Shown: positions 7,164-16,678, counted from the stretch's first letter. The stretch is 64,000 nt of DNA from Lacinutrix venerupis (GCF_003663945.1 NZ_RCCH01000004.1:288832-352831); one strand, 5' to 3'. Notes: a model not told the origin generated them from the sequence alone. Program-made: numbers and translations.

Positions 7164-8633
7164 ATGACAGCTACTCAAATTTTACTCCTAATTGCAGCCT
7201 ATTTTGGTGTACTTATTTTAATCTCATATTTTACAGGAAAGGAAGATACAAATGCAGCATTTTTTAAAGCTAATAAATCTGCTCCATGGTATTTAGTTGC
7301 TTTTGGGATGATTGGCGCTTCTTTATCTGGTGTAACTTTCATTTCTGTTCCAGGATTAATTGCCGGTCAAGAGTTTGCATATATGCAAGGTGTGTTTGGC
7401 TTTTTTGTAGGCTACTTAGTAGTTGCTTTTGTACTTATTCCTTTATACTATCGGTTAAACGTTACTTCAATTTACCAATATTTAGAAGATCGTTTTGGTG
7501 TTGTAAGTTATAAAACTGGCGCCTTTTTCTTTTTATTATCTAGAGTAACCGGTGCTTCTTTTAGACTTTACCTAGTAGCATTAGCAATGCAGTATATTGT
7601 TTTTGAAAGTTTAGGTGTTCCGTTTTGGATTACAGTAGTTATTTCTATTTTATTAATCTGGCTTTATACTAACAAAGGCGGTATTAAAACAATTATTTGG
7701 ACAGATACTTTACAAACTATTGCTATGTTAACTTGCGTTATTGTAGCTATTATTTTAATACTAAATAAATTAGATTGGACTTTAGCCGAAACATTTACTA
7801 AGGAAACCTTTAAAAATAAAAGTCAAATTTTCTATTTCGATGATTTTAATAGCAAGATTAATTTCTGGAAATATTTTATTGGTGGTATTTTTATAACAAT
7901 TGCTATGACAGGCTTAGACCAAGATATGATGCAAAAAAACTTAACCTGTAAAACTGCCAACGAATCTAAAAAGAACATGCTTTCTATGTCTGTTTTATTG
8001 GTTGTTGTAAATCTTATTTTTTTAACACTTGGTGCTTTATTATTTATTTACGCAGACCAATTTAGTGTAGCAATACCAGAGTTAAATGGCGTAACTAGAA
8101 CAGATTTACTGTTTCCAGAAATAGCCATGAATCAAGGTCTTGGAAAAGGTTTAGCTATAACATTTATTATTGGTTTAATTGCTGCTGCTTATAGTAGTGC
8201 AGATAGTGCCTTAACATCTTTAACCACATCTTTTTCTGTAGATTTTTTAGACATTGAAAAAAAACCAATTGAAGCGCAAAAACCTTTACGCAAAAAAGTG
8301 CACGTAGCTGTATCTATTTTACTTATTGTTGTTGTAGTAATTTTTAATTATTTAGAAGGAAGCGTGGTAAGCAACCTCTTTAAATTTGCAACGTTTACCT
8401 ACGGCCCTTTACTTGGTCTTTTTGCTTTTGGAATTTTAACTAAAAGAAATATTAAAGACAAATATGTGTGGATTATTGGTTTGGTATCAATAACAATAAC
8501 CTATTTAATAACACTAGCGCCTGCCGCTTTTTCTAACAGTTTTATAGGTAACTATGCGTTTCATTGGGAAATTTTACCATTAAATGGATTAATTACTTTT
8601 CTTGGTTTGTTATTAATTTCTAAAAGAAAGTAA
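7164..8633 (+). CDS. Sodium:solute symporter family transporter
   Basis: The protein of 489 residues from the chosen start is a multi-span inner-membrane sodium/solute symporter. About 13 hydrophobic segments are visible. Family signatures include GASLSGVTFISVPG near the first helices, the YFxxRFG-like SIYQYLEDRFG, and AAAYSSADSALTSLTTSFSVD in the region of the second sodium site. I place the start at 7164 (MTATQILLLIAAYFG) rather than at the in-frame ATG at 7134, because the extra ten residues are charged and unlike the family's N-terminus. The solute cannot be deduced; sugars, sialic acid, proline and vitamins are all carried by this family. Confidence 0.88.
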   Translation: MTATQILLLIAAYFGVLILISYFTGKEDTNAAFFKANKSAPWYLVAFGMIGASLSGVTFISVPGLIAGQEFAYMQGVFGFFVGYLVVAFVLIPLYYRLNVTSIYQYLEDRFGVVSYKTGAFFFLLSRVTGASFRLYLVALAMQYIVFESLGVPFWITVVISILLIWLYTNKGGIKTIIWTDTLQTIAMLTCVIVAIILILNKLDWTLAETFTKETFKNKSQIFYFDDFNSKINFWKYFIGGIFITIAMTGLDQDMMQKNLTCKTANESKKNMLSMSVLLVVVNLIFLTLGALLFIYADQFSVAIPELNGVTRTDLLFPEIAMNQGLGKGLAITFIIGLIAAAYSSADSALTSLTTSFSVDFLDIEKKPIEAQKPLRKKVHVAVSILLIVVVVIFNYLEGSVVSNLFKFATFTYGPLLGLFAFGILTKRNIKDKYVWIIGLVSITITYLITLAPAAFSNSFIGNYAFHWEILPLNGLITFLGLLLISKRK

Positions 8634-8688
8634 TTTTACACTTAAAACTTATTAATTTATTTTCTCAAATAATTAAATGTAAAATTAT
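8631..8688. terminator. AT-rich inverted repeat between converging genes
   Basis: TAATTTTACA at 8631-8640 is repeated inverted at 8679-8688, overlapping both stop codons. The stem is weak and AT-only except for one pair, so a termination role is uncertain. Confidence 0.35.
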
Positions 8689-9050
8689 TAATATTGATTT
8701 GTAGAAAGCATTACTAAGGTACAGGCAACTTCAAACTCAATATTGTTATCTCTTAAAATTGAATAAAACTCAGGATTTTCTGTTCCTGGATTAAAAATTA
8801 CGCGCCTTGGCTGTAAAGACAATATATAGTTGTAATACTGCTCCTGCCTTTTAGGATTTAAATACAATGTTACCGTATCTATATTATTATATTGTTTTAA
8901 CTCTGTATCTATTACAATACCATTTACCACTCCTTCTCGCAAACCAAAAGCTACAGTTTCATGCTTATAATTATTTAACTTTTTAATAGCCATATTAGAA
9001 TATCTTTCTGGTTTTGTTGAAGCACCAATAACTAATGTTTTCTTACTCAT
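8688..9050 (-). CDS. CoA-binding domain protein
   Basis: The 120-residue protein is a single Rossmann-like CoA-binding domain of the YccU type. LVIGASTKPERYSNMA at the N-terminus is the nucleotide loop, and PRRVIFNPGTENPE around residue 80-95 is the conserved second half. Related domains form part of succinyl-CoA synthetase alpha and of acetate-CoA ligases, but this stand-alone form has no assigned reaction. It is transcribed divergently from the outer-membrane protein gene at 9163. Confidence 0.82.
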   Translation of the reverse strand: MSKKTLVIGASTKPERYSNMAIKKLNNYKHETVAFGLREGVVNGIVIDTELKQYNNIDTVTLYLNPKRQEQYYNYILSLQPRRVIFNPGTENPEFYSILRDNNIEFEVACTLVMLSTNQY

Positions 9051-9075
9051 ATTTAATTGTGTTAAAATTTTAAAA

Positions 9076-9095
9076 GTTACGCAAATAAGCGTAAC
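9076..9095. promoter_or_regulatory. Perfect palindrome between divergent genes
   Basis: GTTACGC-AAATAA-GCGTAAC is a 7-bp inverted repeat located 26 bases before the minus-strand gene and 68 before the plus-strand one. It is a candidate operator; the protein that would bind it is unknown. Confidence 0.35.
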
Positions 9096-9162
9096 AAATT
9101 ATAAAAGTAGTCGTCTATAGTATTAATAACAAACATCAATCAATCAAAAATCAACCAAACCA

Positions 9163-11640
9163 ATGAAAAAACTAATAGGTATTTGCTTATTTCTAATAGC
9201 AACTTTAGTACAAGCACAAACGGCAACAAAAAATCCTTTAATTTTTAAAAACGGAATTATTACAGGTAAAGTTTTAGACGGAACACTTAATCAACCTATA
9301 CCGTACGTAAATATTGTAATTCGCGATTTAAACGGAAAAATTATTACAGGAAGCATTACTAACGACGACGGTACATTTTACATGGATAACATTCCAGAAG
9401 GCACTACAACTGTTAGTATAGAATATTTAGGCTTTAAAACTGTAAGTAGAAAAATAACCATAGACAAAGACAATAATAAAATTGATTTTGGAGAAGTTAA
9501 AATATTTGAATCTGCAACAAGCTTAGACGAGGTAGAACTTACTGCAGAAGTTTCTACAATACAGCAAAAAGTAGACAGAAAAGTAATTACAGTAGGAAAA
9601 GACTTAACAACTTCTGGACCTACTGCAAGCGATATTATGAACAATCTACCAAGCGTTAGTGTCGACTCTCAATCTGGCGCAGTTAGCTTACGTGGTAATG
9701 CAAATGTACGCGTTATGGTAGACGGAAAACTTTCTAATATTCCTGCAGCACAATTATTAAAACAAATACCATCAACATCTATTAAAAGTATCGAGTTAAT
9801 TACTAATCCTTCTGCTAAATATAATCCAGAAGGTATGAGTGGATTAATAAATATAGTCTTAAAAAAGAATATAAAAATTGGCTTTAACGGAAACATTAAC
9901 TTAGGTTTAAATTACCAAGATAATGCCAGATTTAATAGCTCTATAGATATGAATTACCGAAACGGAAAATTAAACTTCTATGGTAGTTATGGAAATAACA
10001 TTGCTAAAAATAACAATACAGGATTAATTAGCAGACCAGATAACAACTCTGAGCAACAATTTAGTTTTCTTGATAATAGAAAAAACCATCTATTTAAAGC
10101 TGGTGTAGATTTTTATTTAAACGATAAAAACACCATTTCTTTTTTTACAAACCAAAGTATTACAGACTCTAAAAACTTAGGTAATACAGATGCCTTATTT
10201 TACAACACACCAAGCCTAAACCAATATCAAACATTTAATAATGTAAACGATAATAATTCGTCTCAATACAATTTTGACTATAAATTAGAATTTGAAAAAG
10301 AAGGATCGAATATAGAATTAGAAATAGATTATAATGTTTTTGACCAACAAGAAGATGCCGATTTTAGGTTTTCGAGTGCAACAGATTTAAACAATTATTT
10401 AGATTTTGTAACAACAGATAGAGAAAGTACAACCATAAATTTAGATTATGTTAATCCGCTAAGTGATACAGCTAAATTAGAATTAGGTTTACAGGCAAGA
10501 TTATTTAATACAAATATAGATTACAATTCTACAGGAATTTCTTTAAACCAAATGGGCGTATTTAGGCCAACACCTAGCACTGTTTTCGATTACACTAGAG
10601 ACATATACTCTGCATATGCTACTTATGGTAAAACTTTAGATAGATGGACCTATCAAATTGGTGTTCGTGCAGAAAATGTTCAAGTTATAGCAGATGCTTT
10701 ATCTACGGAAGCAACCGGAGAAACAAATTTAATTTCTTTTGATAATGATTATTTTCAAGTATATCCTTCTGCATTTTTTACCTATACTCCATCCGAAAAA
10801 AACTCATACCAATTAAGTTTTAGTCGTCGCGTAGATAGACCAGGAATTGGACAAGTAAATCCTATTAGAGAGTGGAGCACTCCATTAATATCTTCTTTTG
10901 GAAACCAAAATTTAGAACCACAATTTACTAATTCTATAGAGTTAAATTATACTAGACAATTAGAAAACGGTAGCATTACAGGAGGTGTTTTTTATAGAGC
11001 CATACAAGACGAAATAAACCAAGGTATAACTATAGACAGAACCGATGTTACTTCGGGACGTCAAATTTTAACTCATAATAATTATGATGATACTGCTGCG
11101 TACGGTGTAGAATTATCTAGCAATTATAGACCAACAAAATGGTGGAGTTTAAATGCTAGTTTTGATGCCTATTTACAAACACAAAAAGGTATTACAGAAG
11201 TTCTTTCTACTCCATTAGAAACTGCTACAATTGCAGATATTCAAACTAATGTTATTGAAGTAGATAATATTGCCTATAATTTTAGAATATTTAATAACTT
11301 TAAAGTAACTAAAAAATTAAGCTTATCTGCTTTTGCTTTTTATCGTGGTGCTGCAGAAGACTTACAGTTTAAAAGCGAACCTATGTACTTTGTAAATTTA
11401 GGAGCTAGACATGATTTTGCAGACGGCAAAGGCTCTTTTAGTTTAAATTTTAACGATATTTTTAATACCCAAGAATTTGGCTTTACAGGCAATAGACCAT
11501 TTAAACAAGTAGGCGCATTTAATTGGGAAAGCCAAACTATTTTCGCAGGTTTATCTTATAGATTTGGAGGAGGTAAATACAGAGCAAAGTCGAGAAAAAA
11601 CAGAGATAATAATGAAAAATCTGGAGGCGGATTTTTATAG
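9163..11640 (+). CDS. Outer-membrane beta-barrel receptor-like protein
   Basis: The 825-residue protein has a signal peptide (about 1-19), a carboxypeptidase-regulatory-like beta-sandwich (about 34-115: GKVLDGTLNQPIPYVNIVI) and a TonB-receptor-type plug (about 138-235: NNLPSVSVDSQSGAVSLRG). A long barrel follows, built of alternating strands such as YQLSFSRRVDRPGIGQVNPI. It belongs to the Bacteroidota outer-membrane beta-barrel family related to TonB-dependent receptors. There is no SusD partner next to it, so a polysaccharide role is not indicated. The basic C-terminal tail (KYRAKSRKNRDNNEKSGGGF) after the last strand is seen in relatives. Its ligand is unknown. Confidence 0.86.
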   Translation: MKKLIGICLFLIATLVQAQTATKNPLIFKNGIITGKVLDGTLNQPIPYVNIVIRDLNGKIITGSITNDDGTFYMDNIPEGTTTVSIEYLGFKTVSRKITIDKDNNKIDFGEVKIFESATSLDEVELTAEVSTIQQKVDRKVITVGKDLTTSGPTASDIMNNLPSVSVDSQSGAVSLRGNANVRVMVDGKLSNIPAAQLLKQIPSTSIKSIELITNPSAKYNPEGMSGLINIVLKKNIKIGFNGNINLGLNYQDNARFNSSIDMNYRNGKLNFYGSYGNNIAKNNNTGLISRPDNNSEQQFSFLDNRKNHLFKAGVDFYLNDKNTISFFTNQSITDSKNLGNTDALFYNTPSLNQYQTFNNVNDNNSSQYNFDYKLEFEKEGSNIELEIDYNVFDQQEDADFRFSSATDLNNYLDFVTTDRESTTINLDYVNPLSDTAKLELGLQARLFNTNIDYNSTGISLNQMGVFRPTPSTVFDYTRDIYSAYATYGKTLDRWTYQIGVRAENVQVIADALSTEATGETNLISFDNDYFQVYPSAFFTYTPSEKNSYQLSFSRRVDRPGIGQVNPIREWSTPLISSFGNQNLEPQFTNSIELNYTRQLENGSITGGVFYRAIQDEINQGITIDRTDVTSGRQILTHNNYDDTAAYGVELSSNYRPTKWWSLNASFDAYLQTQKGITEVLSTPLETATIADIQTNVIEVDNIAYNFRIFNNFKVTKKLSLSAFAFYRGAAEDLQFKSEPMYFVNLGARHDFADGKGSFSLNFNDIFNTQEFGFTGNRPFKQVGAFNWESQTIFAGLSYRFGGGKYRAKSRKNRDNNEKSGGGFL

Positions 11641-11718
11641 AAAATATTTAAGATGCTAATTAGTTTTAATGGCAATACAGAAAGTTAATGGTTAGTGTAT
11701 GTATTGCTATTAAACAAG

Positions 11719-11750
11719 AAAACCCAAGACTTGATCAGTCTTGGGTTTTT
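11719..11750 (+). terminator. Terminator after the receptor-like gene
   Basis: AAAACCCAAGACT pairs with AGTCTTGGGTTTT around a 5-nt loop, with a T run. Confidence 0.8.
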
Positions 11751-11845
11751 GATTTTGTAAGAATTTTAAACCAAAAAAAATCCAAATAATAGTTAAATAA
11801 ATACTAAATATTGAAAATCAATAAGTTACAAATAAAAAAACGTTA

Positions 11846-11946
11846 TATCTTTGTATCAATTAATTCTTTAATACAGTTTTTCATTAAATAGTTATTGAGT
11901 TGATTAATAGCAATTAAATCCTGAAGCAACAGCTTCAGGATTTTTT
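11846..11946 (+). ncRNA. Small transcription unit 1
   Basis: A flavobacterial -7 box TATCTTTG (11846-11853) is followed about 90 bases later by a 12-bp terminator (11916-11927 with 11932-11943, then T6). Between them a 6-bp hairpin TTTAAT/ATTAAA and the word GATTAATAGCA can be seen. There is no start codon followed by a plausible peptide. Units 2 and 3 follow at about 200-bp intervals. Confidence 0.5.
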
Positions 11947-12062
11947 ATGTTTTATCATTTATTATGCACGCAGTGTTAAAATATGTTAAATGCTGATTTT
12001 CAGTGTAATAAAATTTAATTTTGAGCGTCTATATAAAAAAGCAACACAGTTAACGAATACAT

Positions 12063-12156
12063 TTAGTTTGAATTAGTCTTCCATTAAAACGTTCGTAAAC
12101 ACGTTAGTTTATATGATTAATAGCAGAAAATCCCAATGTTATGCATTGGGATTTTT
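12063..12156 (+). ncRNA. Small transcription unit 2
   Basis: TTTGAATTAGTCTTCCA at 12067-12083 is shared exactly with unit 3. The RNA would be about 85 nt. It includes hairpin AACGT-TCGTAAAC-ACGTT and the word GATTAATAGCA, and it ends in a terminator with stem AAAATCCCAATG (12127-12138) and T tail. The -7 box is imperfect. Confidence 0.5.
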
Positions 12157-12262
12157 ATTTTAAAACACACATAAACGTTAAAGTCTGTTAAAGTGCATTT
12201 GTTTAACGCAATAAAAAATGAAAACACGCATCTTAAATAGAACACAACTTATAAATACGAAT

Positions 12263-12364
12263 AATTAAATTTGAATTAGTCTTCCACTTTAAAATTCGAT
12301 AATAACTTAATTTTTTGTTTATAATAAAAAATCCCAATGCCTTATAACATTGGGATTTTTTTAT
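12263..12364 (+). ncRNA. Small transcription unit 3
   Basis: The -7 box TAAATTTG overlaps the 17-base word TTTGAATTAGTCTTCCA (12270-12286) that it shares with unit 2. The terminator stem (12327-12339 with 12348-12360) carries the same ATCCCAATG arm as unit 2 but a different loop, so the units are diverged duplicates with the stem kept. It ends 20 bases before the stop codon of the converging fabH-like gene, which could use the same hairpin. Confidence 0.5.
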
Positions 12365-12380
12365 TGTTATATTTTATGTG

Positions 12381-13391
12381 TTACCACTTAATAATTACAC
12401 TTCCCCAAGTAAAACCACTACCAAAAGCAGCTAAAACTACATGGTCTCCTTCTTTTATTTTGCCTTCCTCCCAAGCTTCGGTTAAAGCAATTGGTATAGA
12501 AGCTGCAGTAGTATTACCGTATTTTTGAATGTTATTAAAAACTTGATCATTACTTAAATCAAATTTTTTCTGTATAAATTGAGCTATTCTTAAATTTGCT
12601 TGATGTGGAATCAACATATTTATAGCATCTTTACTTAAATTATTTTTTGCTAAACCTTCCATTATTACTTCGCTAAAACGAACTACGGCATTTTTAAAAA
12701 CAAACTGCCCATTCATATGCGGAAAATAACTCTCGTCGTTTGGATTGTTATCTTTAATAATATCATTAACCCAACGTTTTCCCATTCCAGGAGCTACTAA
12801 AACTAATTCCTCGGCATGTTCTCCTTGAGAATGTAAGTGCGTTGATAAAATACCTTTAGTAGTATCTTCTTCTCTTGTTAATATTGCTGCTCCTGCTCCA
12901 TCACCAAATATTACTGTTACTCCTCTTCCTCGAGTTGTTTTATCTAATCCATGAGAATGCAACTCGCTACCAATAACAAGAATATTTTTATACATTCCTG
13001 TTTTAATAAAATTATCTGCAACAGATATAGCATATACAAAACCAGAACATTGGTTTCTAACATCTAAAGCACCAACTGTTTTAATACCTAATGCATGCTG
13101 TACTTGTACTCCTGGACCAGGAAAATACATATCTGGACTAAGTGTTGCAAAAATTATAAAATCTATATCATCTTTATCTATTCCTGCACGTTCAATAGCT
13201 TGTTTTGCTGCCTTTACTCCCATGGTTGCAGTAGTATCTCCTGTTCCTTCCTTTACCCAACGGCGCTCTTTTATACCTGTACGCTCGGTAATCCACTCAT
13301 CATTTGTATCCATCATTTTAGATAGATCATCATTAGTCACTACATTGTCTGGCACATATTTACCAAGTCCTATTATTTTTGAATTGTACAT
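12381..13391 (-). CDS. 3-oxoacyl-ACP synthase III (FabH-like)
   Basis: The 336-residue thiolase-fold enzyme condenses an acyl-CoA primer with malonyl-ACP to start fatty-acid or related chains. The complete triad is C115 (NQCSGF), H263 (IPHQANLRI) and N293 (YGNTTAAS). The N-terminus IIGLGKYVPDNVVTNDDL and the C-terminal FGSGFTWGSVIIKW are typical of ketoacyl synthase III. Bacteroidota often carry several copies, and this one is not next to plsX or rpmF as the housekeeping copy usually is. It could therefore be a secondary paralogue. It is transcribed away from htpG. Confidence 0.87.
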   Translation of the reverse strand: MYNSKIIGLGKYVPDNVVTNDDLSKMMDTNDEWITERTGIKERRWVKEGTGDTTATMGVKAAKQAIERAGIDKDDIDFIIFATLSPDMYFPGPGVQVQHALGIKTVGALDVRNQCSGFVYAISVADNFIKTGMYKNILVIGSELHSHGLDKTTRGRGVTVIFGDGAGAAILTREEDTTKGILSTHLHSQGEHAEELVLVAPGMGKRWVNDIIKDNNPNDESYFPHMNGQFVFKNAVVRFSEVIMEGLAKNNLSKDAINMLIPHQANLRIAQFIQKKFDLSNDQVFNNIQKYGNTTAASIPIALTEAWEEGKIKEGDHVVLAAFGSGFTWGSVIIKW

Positions 13392-13557
13392 TTAAAAGTC
13401 TTTTATTTCACTTCCACACAAATGGAATAATTATTTTTAATTTAAAAACAGAAACGCAATTTAAGTTATTCGAATAAAAGCTTTCCAAAAATTTATTCTA
13501 TTCATTATGCATGCATAGCTTCTGCTATTTGTTTTTAAAAAAAATCACAGCTTAAAA

Positions 13558-13570
13558 TGTCATCTTGTCA
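13558..13570 (+). promoter_or_regulatory. TGWCATNTTGWCA element upstream of htpG
   Basis: TGTCATCTTGTCA matches TGACATTTTGACA before grpE. Both end exactly 12 bases before a TGGCA word. It may be an activator or repressor site, or its second half may act as a -33 TTG box. Confidence 0.55.
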
Positions 13571-13582
13571 CCTTTATACAAT

Positions 13583-13597
13583 TGGCATTTTTGTTGT
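13583..13597 (+). promoter_or_regulatory. htpG promoter, sigma-54-like -24/-12
   Basis: TGGCAT-TTTTG-TTGT keeps the sigma-54 GG and TTG positions at normal spacing and would start RNA near 13609. An alternative housekeeping reading pairs the TTG at 13565 with ATTTTTG here, but the -7 box would be imperfect. Confidence 0.45.
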
Positions 13598-13670
13598 CTA
13601 ATCTTCCATAACAAATAAAAACATATTAATTAAGATTCTTGCAATTGCAGGAATGACAAATAAATTTATC

Positions 13671-15584
13671 ATGGCAAAAGGAAATATTAATGTTTCAGTG
13701 GAAAACATTTTCCCATTAATTAAAAAATTCTTGTATAGTGATCACGAAATATTTTTGCGTGAACTTGTAAGTAATGGTACAGATGCAACTTTAAAATTAA
13801 AGCATTTAACTAGTATTGGAGAAAGCAAAGCTGAATATGGAAATCCAATAATTGAAGTTAAAATTGACAAGGAAGGAAAAAAACTTCATATTATTGATCA
13901 AGGTTTAGGTATGACAGCTGAAGAGGTTGAAAAATACATTAACCAAGTAGCCTTCTCTGGAGCCGAAGAATTTTTAGACCAATACAAAGATTCTGCTAAA
14001 GATTCTGGTATTATTGGTCATTTTGGTCTTGGTTTTTACTCTGCTTTTATGGTAGCAGAAAAAGTAGAAATTATTACAAAATCTCATAAAGAAGATACTG
14101 TTGCGGCACATTGGACTTGTGATGGTTCTCCGGAATTTACATTAGTTCCTCACGATAAAACCGATAGAGGAACAGAAATTATTCTTCACATTGCAGAAGA
14201 CTCTACAGAGTTTTTAGAAGAAGCTCGAATTGGCAGTTTATTATCTAAGTATAATAAGTTTATGCCTATTCCAATTAAATTTGGAACTAAAGAAGTTAAC
14301 GATCCAAATCATACTCCAGAAACAACTAAAGACGCTGAAGGTAAAGAAACTACTGAGCCACAGAAAAAAATTACTGTAGATAATATTATTAACAACCCTA
14401 ATCCAGCATGGACTAAACAACCATCAGAATTAGAGGATGAAAATTATAAAAGCTTTTATAGAGAGCTTTATCCAGCACAGTTTGAAGAGCCTTTATTCCA
14501 CATTCATTTAAATGTAGACTATCCGTTTAATTTAACAGGAATCTTATATTTCCCTAAGATGACTCAAGATATGAGCATGCAAAAGGATAAGATTCAATTA
14601 TACCAAAACCAAGTATTTGTTACAGATAATGTAGAAGGTATCGTACCAGAGTTTTTAACTATGCTACGCGGTGTAATAGATTCTCCAGATATTCCATTAA
14701 ATGTTTCTCGTTCATACTTACAAGCAGATGGAGCTGTTAAAAAAATATCATCTTACATTACACGTAAGGTTGCAGATAAATTAAAATCGTTATTTAATAA
14801 TAACCGTGAAGATTTTGAAGCAAAATGGAACGATATTAAAGTAGTTATTGAATATGGAATGTTGTCTGAAGATAAATTCTTTGACAAAGCAGATGCTTTT
14901 GCTTTATATCCAACAGTAGACGATAAATATTACACATATACAGAGTTAGAAAACGCTATTAAGGCTAACCAAACCGATAAAGACGGTAAAATGGTTATTC
15001 TTTACGCTAGTAATCAAGACGACCAACACACTTATATTGAAGCTGCTAAAGCTAAAGGTTACGAGGTATTATTACTAGATTCTCCTATAGTTTCGCATTT
15101 AATGCAAAAATTAGAAAGCTCTAAAGAGAACATAACATTTGCTCGTGTAGATGCAGATTCTATTGATAAACTTATTAAAAAGGAAGATACTACAATTTCT
15201 AAACTAGACGAAGACCAAACAAAAGCGTTAGACGAGCTATTAAAAGAAGTAATTCCTTCAGATAAATTTATGGTACAATTAGAGCCTCAAGACAGTGATG
15301 CTGCACCATTTATGATTACACAACCAGAATTTATGCGTAGAATGAAAGAAATGCAAGCTACTGGTGGTGGTGGAATGAATATGTTTGGTAATATGCCAGA
15401 AATTTACAACCTCGTTGTAAATACAAATTCTGAATTGGTTGGTGAAATTTTAAATACAAAGACCAAGAAAAAACAAGAACGTTTAATAACACAAAGTTTA
15501 GACTTAGCACGTTTATCTCAAGGTTTATTAAAAGGAAAAGAACTTTCAGATTTTGTAAAGAGAAGTTACGAAATGATAAAGTAA
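13671..15584 (+). CDS. htpG: Molecular chaperone HtpG (Hsp90)
   Basis: The protein of 637 residues from the chosen start is bacterial Hsp90, a homodimeric ATPase that matures client proteins in the cytosol. It begins with the GHKL ATPase fold: FLRELVSNGTDATLKLK, then IIDQGLGMTAEEV and GHFGLGFYSAFMV. The middle segment has NVSRSYLQ near residue 345, and the C-terminal dimerisation region ends FVKRSYEMIK. I prefer the ATG at 13671 (MAKGNINVSVENIF) to the one at 13653, since the family starts there and six extra residues add nothing. It shares its promoter architecture with grpE-dnaJ in this window. Confidence 0.96.
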   Translation: MAKGNINVSVENIFPLIKKFLYSDHEIFLRELVSNGTDATLKLKHLTSIGESKAEYGNPIIEVKIDKEGKKLHIIDQGLGMTAEEVEKYINQVAFSGAEEFLDQYKDSAKDSGIIGHFGLGFYSAFMVAEKVEIITKSHKEDTVAAHWTCDGSPEFTLVPHDKTDRGTEIILHIAEDSTEFLEEARIGSLLSKYNKFMPIPIKFGTKEVNDPNHTPETTKDAEGKETTEPQKKITVDNIINNPNPAWTKQPSELEDENYKSFYRELYPAQFEEPLFHIHLNVDYPFNLTGILYFPKMTQDMSMQKDKIQLYQNQVFVTDNVEGIVPEFLTMLRGVIDSPDIPLNVSRSYLQADGAVKKISSYITRKVADKLKSLFNNNREDFEAKWNDIKVVIEYGMLSEDKFFDKADAFALYPTVDDKYYTYTELENAIKANQTDKDGKMVILYASNQDDQHTYIEAAKAKGYEVLLLDSPIVSHLMQKLESSKENITFARVDADSIDKLIKKEDTTISKLDEDQTKALDELLKEVIPSDKFMVQLEPQDSDAAPFMITQPEFMRRMKEMQATGGGGMNMFGNMPEIYNLVVNTNSELVGEILNTKTKKKQERLITQSLDLARLSQGLLKGKELSDFVKRSYEMIK

Positions 15585-15610
15585 AATCTTTTACGCTTAC
15601 GCGGAAATAC

Positions 15611-15638
15611 AAAAACCACCTTTTTAAGGTGGTTTTTT
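15611..15638 (+). terminator. Terminator after htpG
   Basis: AAAAACCACC and GGTGGTTTTT form a 10-bp stem with T tail. Confidence 0.8.
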
Positions 15639-15780
15639 GTTAATTGCCTTTATTCTTTTTTTGTGCTAAATTCGTTAATCTTAGAATACAACTTATTATA
15701 ATCAATATTTATAAAATGAGAATGTGCTATAAAAAGCTTTTTACACTAATTTTTTTTAAAACCTTATAAAATAACAACAC

Positions 15781-16647
15781 ATGTATTCTAAAAAATATTT
15801 AAAGTCTAATAGTACAGTTATATCTCTATTATTTTTAATTTTCTTTATTAACGAAGCTCATACACAAGCATACACAAAAAAAGAATTGCAAGACTCTCTT
15901 GCAAAAACACCTTATTTTTCAATACATAAGGATAATTATTTTATTACAGGTGTTCCAGTAAATAAAGAAATTAATAGCGCTACTGCAGATGCTAAATACC
16001 AAATTAGTTTTAAGCAAATACTTACTAGAAGTCGTTTGCCATGGGACACATACCTTTACCTTACATACACACAAAAATCTTTTTGGAATATTTACGAAGA
16101 GTCTTTTCCTTTTAAGGATATCAATTTTAATCCATCTATAGCTTTAGGTAAAATACTTTATGATAAAGAGGAACGTTTAAAAGGTTTGGCAACTTTATCT
16201 TTTGAGCATGAATCTAACGGACGAGATAGCATTTCTTCAAGAAGCTGGAATAGATTAAGTTTAGAGTATACTACTAAAATTTCAACTAATACTATTGCTA
16301 GTTTTAAAGCTTGGGTTCCCTTTTCTTACAGAGAAGGAAATCCTAATCTTTTAGAATACGTAGGTTTAGGAGAAGTAAACGCATCTCACACATTTAAGCC
16401 AGATAAATTAATATTTGATATTAGATTACGTAAAGGACTAAATTTACACGGTAAAGGCTCCGTTAGATCTCGCATTTATTTTAATCCATTTAAGAATAAT
16501 ATTTCTAATCAATATTTAATGTTAGAATGGTTTGTAGGTCAAGCAGAAGGCTTATTAAATTATGAACAATCTCAAAGTGCTATACGCATTGGTTATGTAA
16601 TTAGAACCAACGAGTTTAAATGGTTTAATGGTAAAAACAATAACTAG
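15781..16647 (+). CDS. pldA: Outer-membrane phospholipase A
   Basis: The 288-residue protein is an OMPLA-type phospholipase A1 of the outer membrane, which hydrolyses phospholipids that reach the outer leaflet. The catalytic signature H143-x-S145-N-G followed ten residues later by SRSWN157 matches the His-Ser-Asn triad of the family at the same spacing. A signal peptide ends about residue 30. Twelve short amphipathic strands can be traced to the C-terminus. It is monocistronic. The symbol rests on the motif. Confidence 0.88.
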   Translation: MYSKKYLKSNSTVISLLFLIFFINEAHTQAYTKKELQDSLAKTPYFSIHKDNYFITGVPVNKEINSATADAKYQISFKQILTRSRLPWDTYLYLTYTQKSFWNIYEESFPFKDINFNPSIALGKILYDKEERLKGLATLSFEHESNGRDSISSRSWNRLSLEYTTKISTNTIASFKAWVPFSYREGNPNLLEYVGLGEVNASHTFKPDKLIFDIRLRKGLNLHGKGSVRSRIYFNPFKNNISNQYLMLEWFVGQAEGLLNYEQSQSAIRIGYVIRTNEFKWFNGKNNN

Positions 16648-16678
16648 TTTTTTTTTTAGATTACACTTAAATTATTTG

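Noticed and set aside
13586..13612. Resemblance of the htpG leader (TCTAATCTTCCATAAC) to units 2 and 3 (TTAGTCTTCCA)
   Set aside because: Only about nine bases agree, no terminator follows and the context is an mRNA leader, so chance is the simpler explanation.
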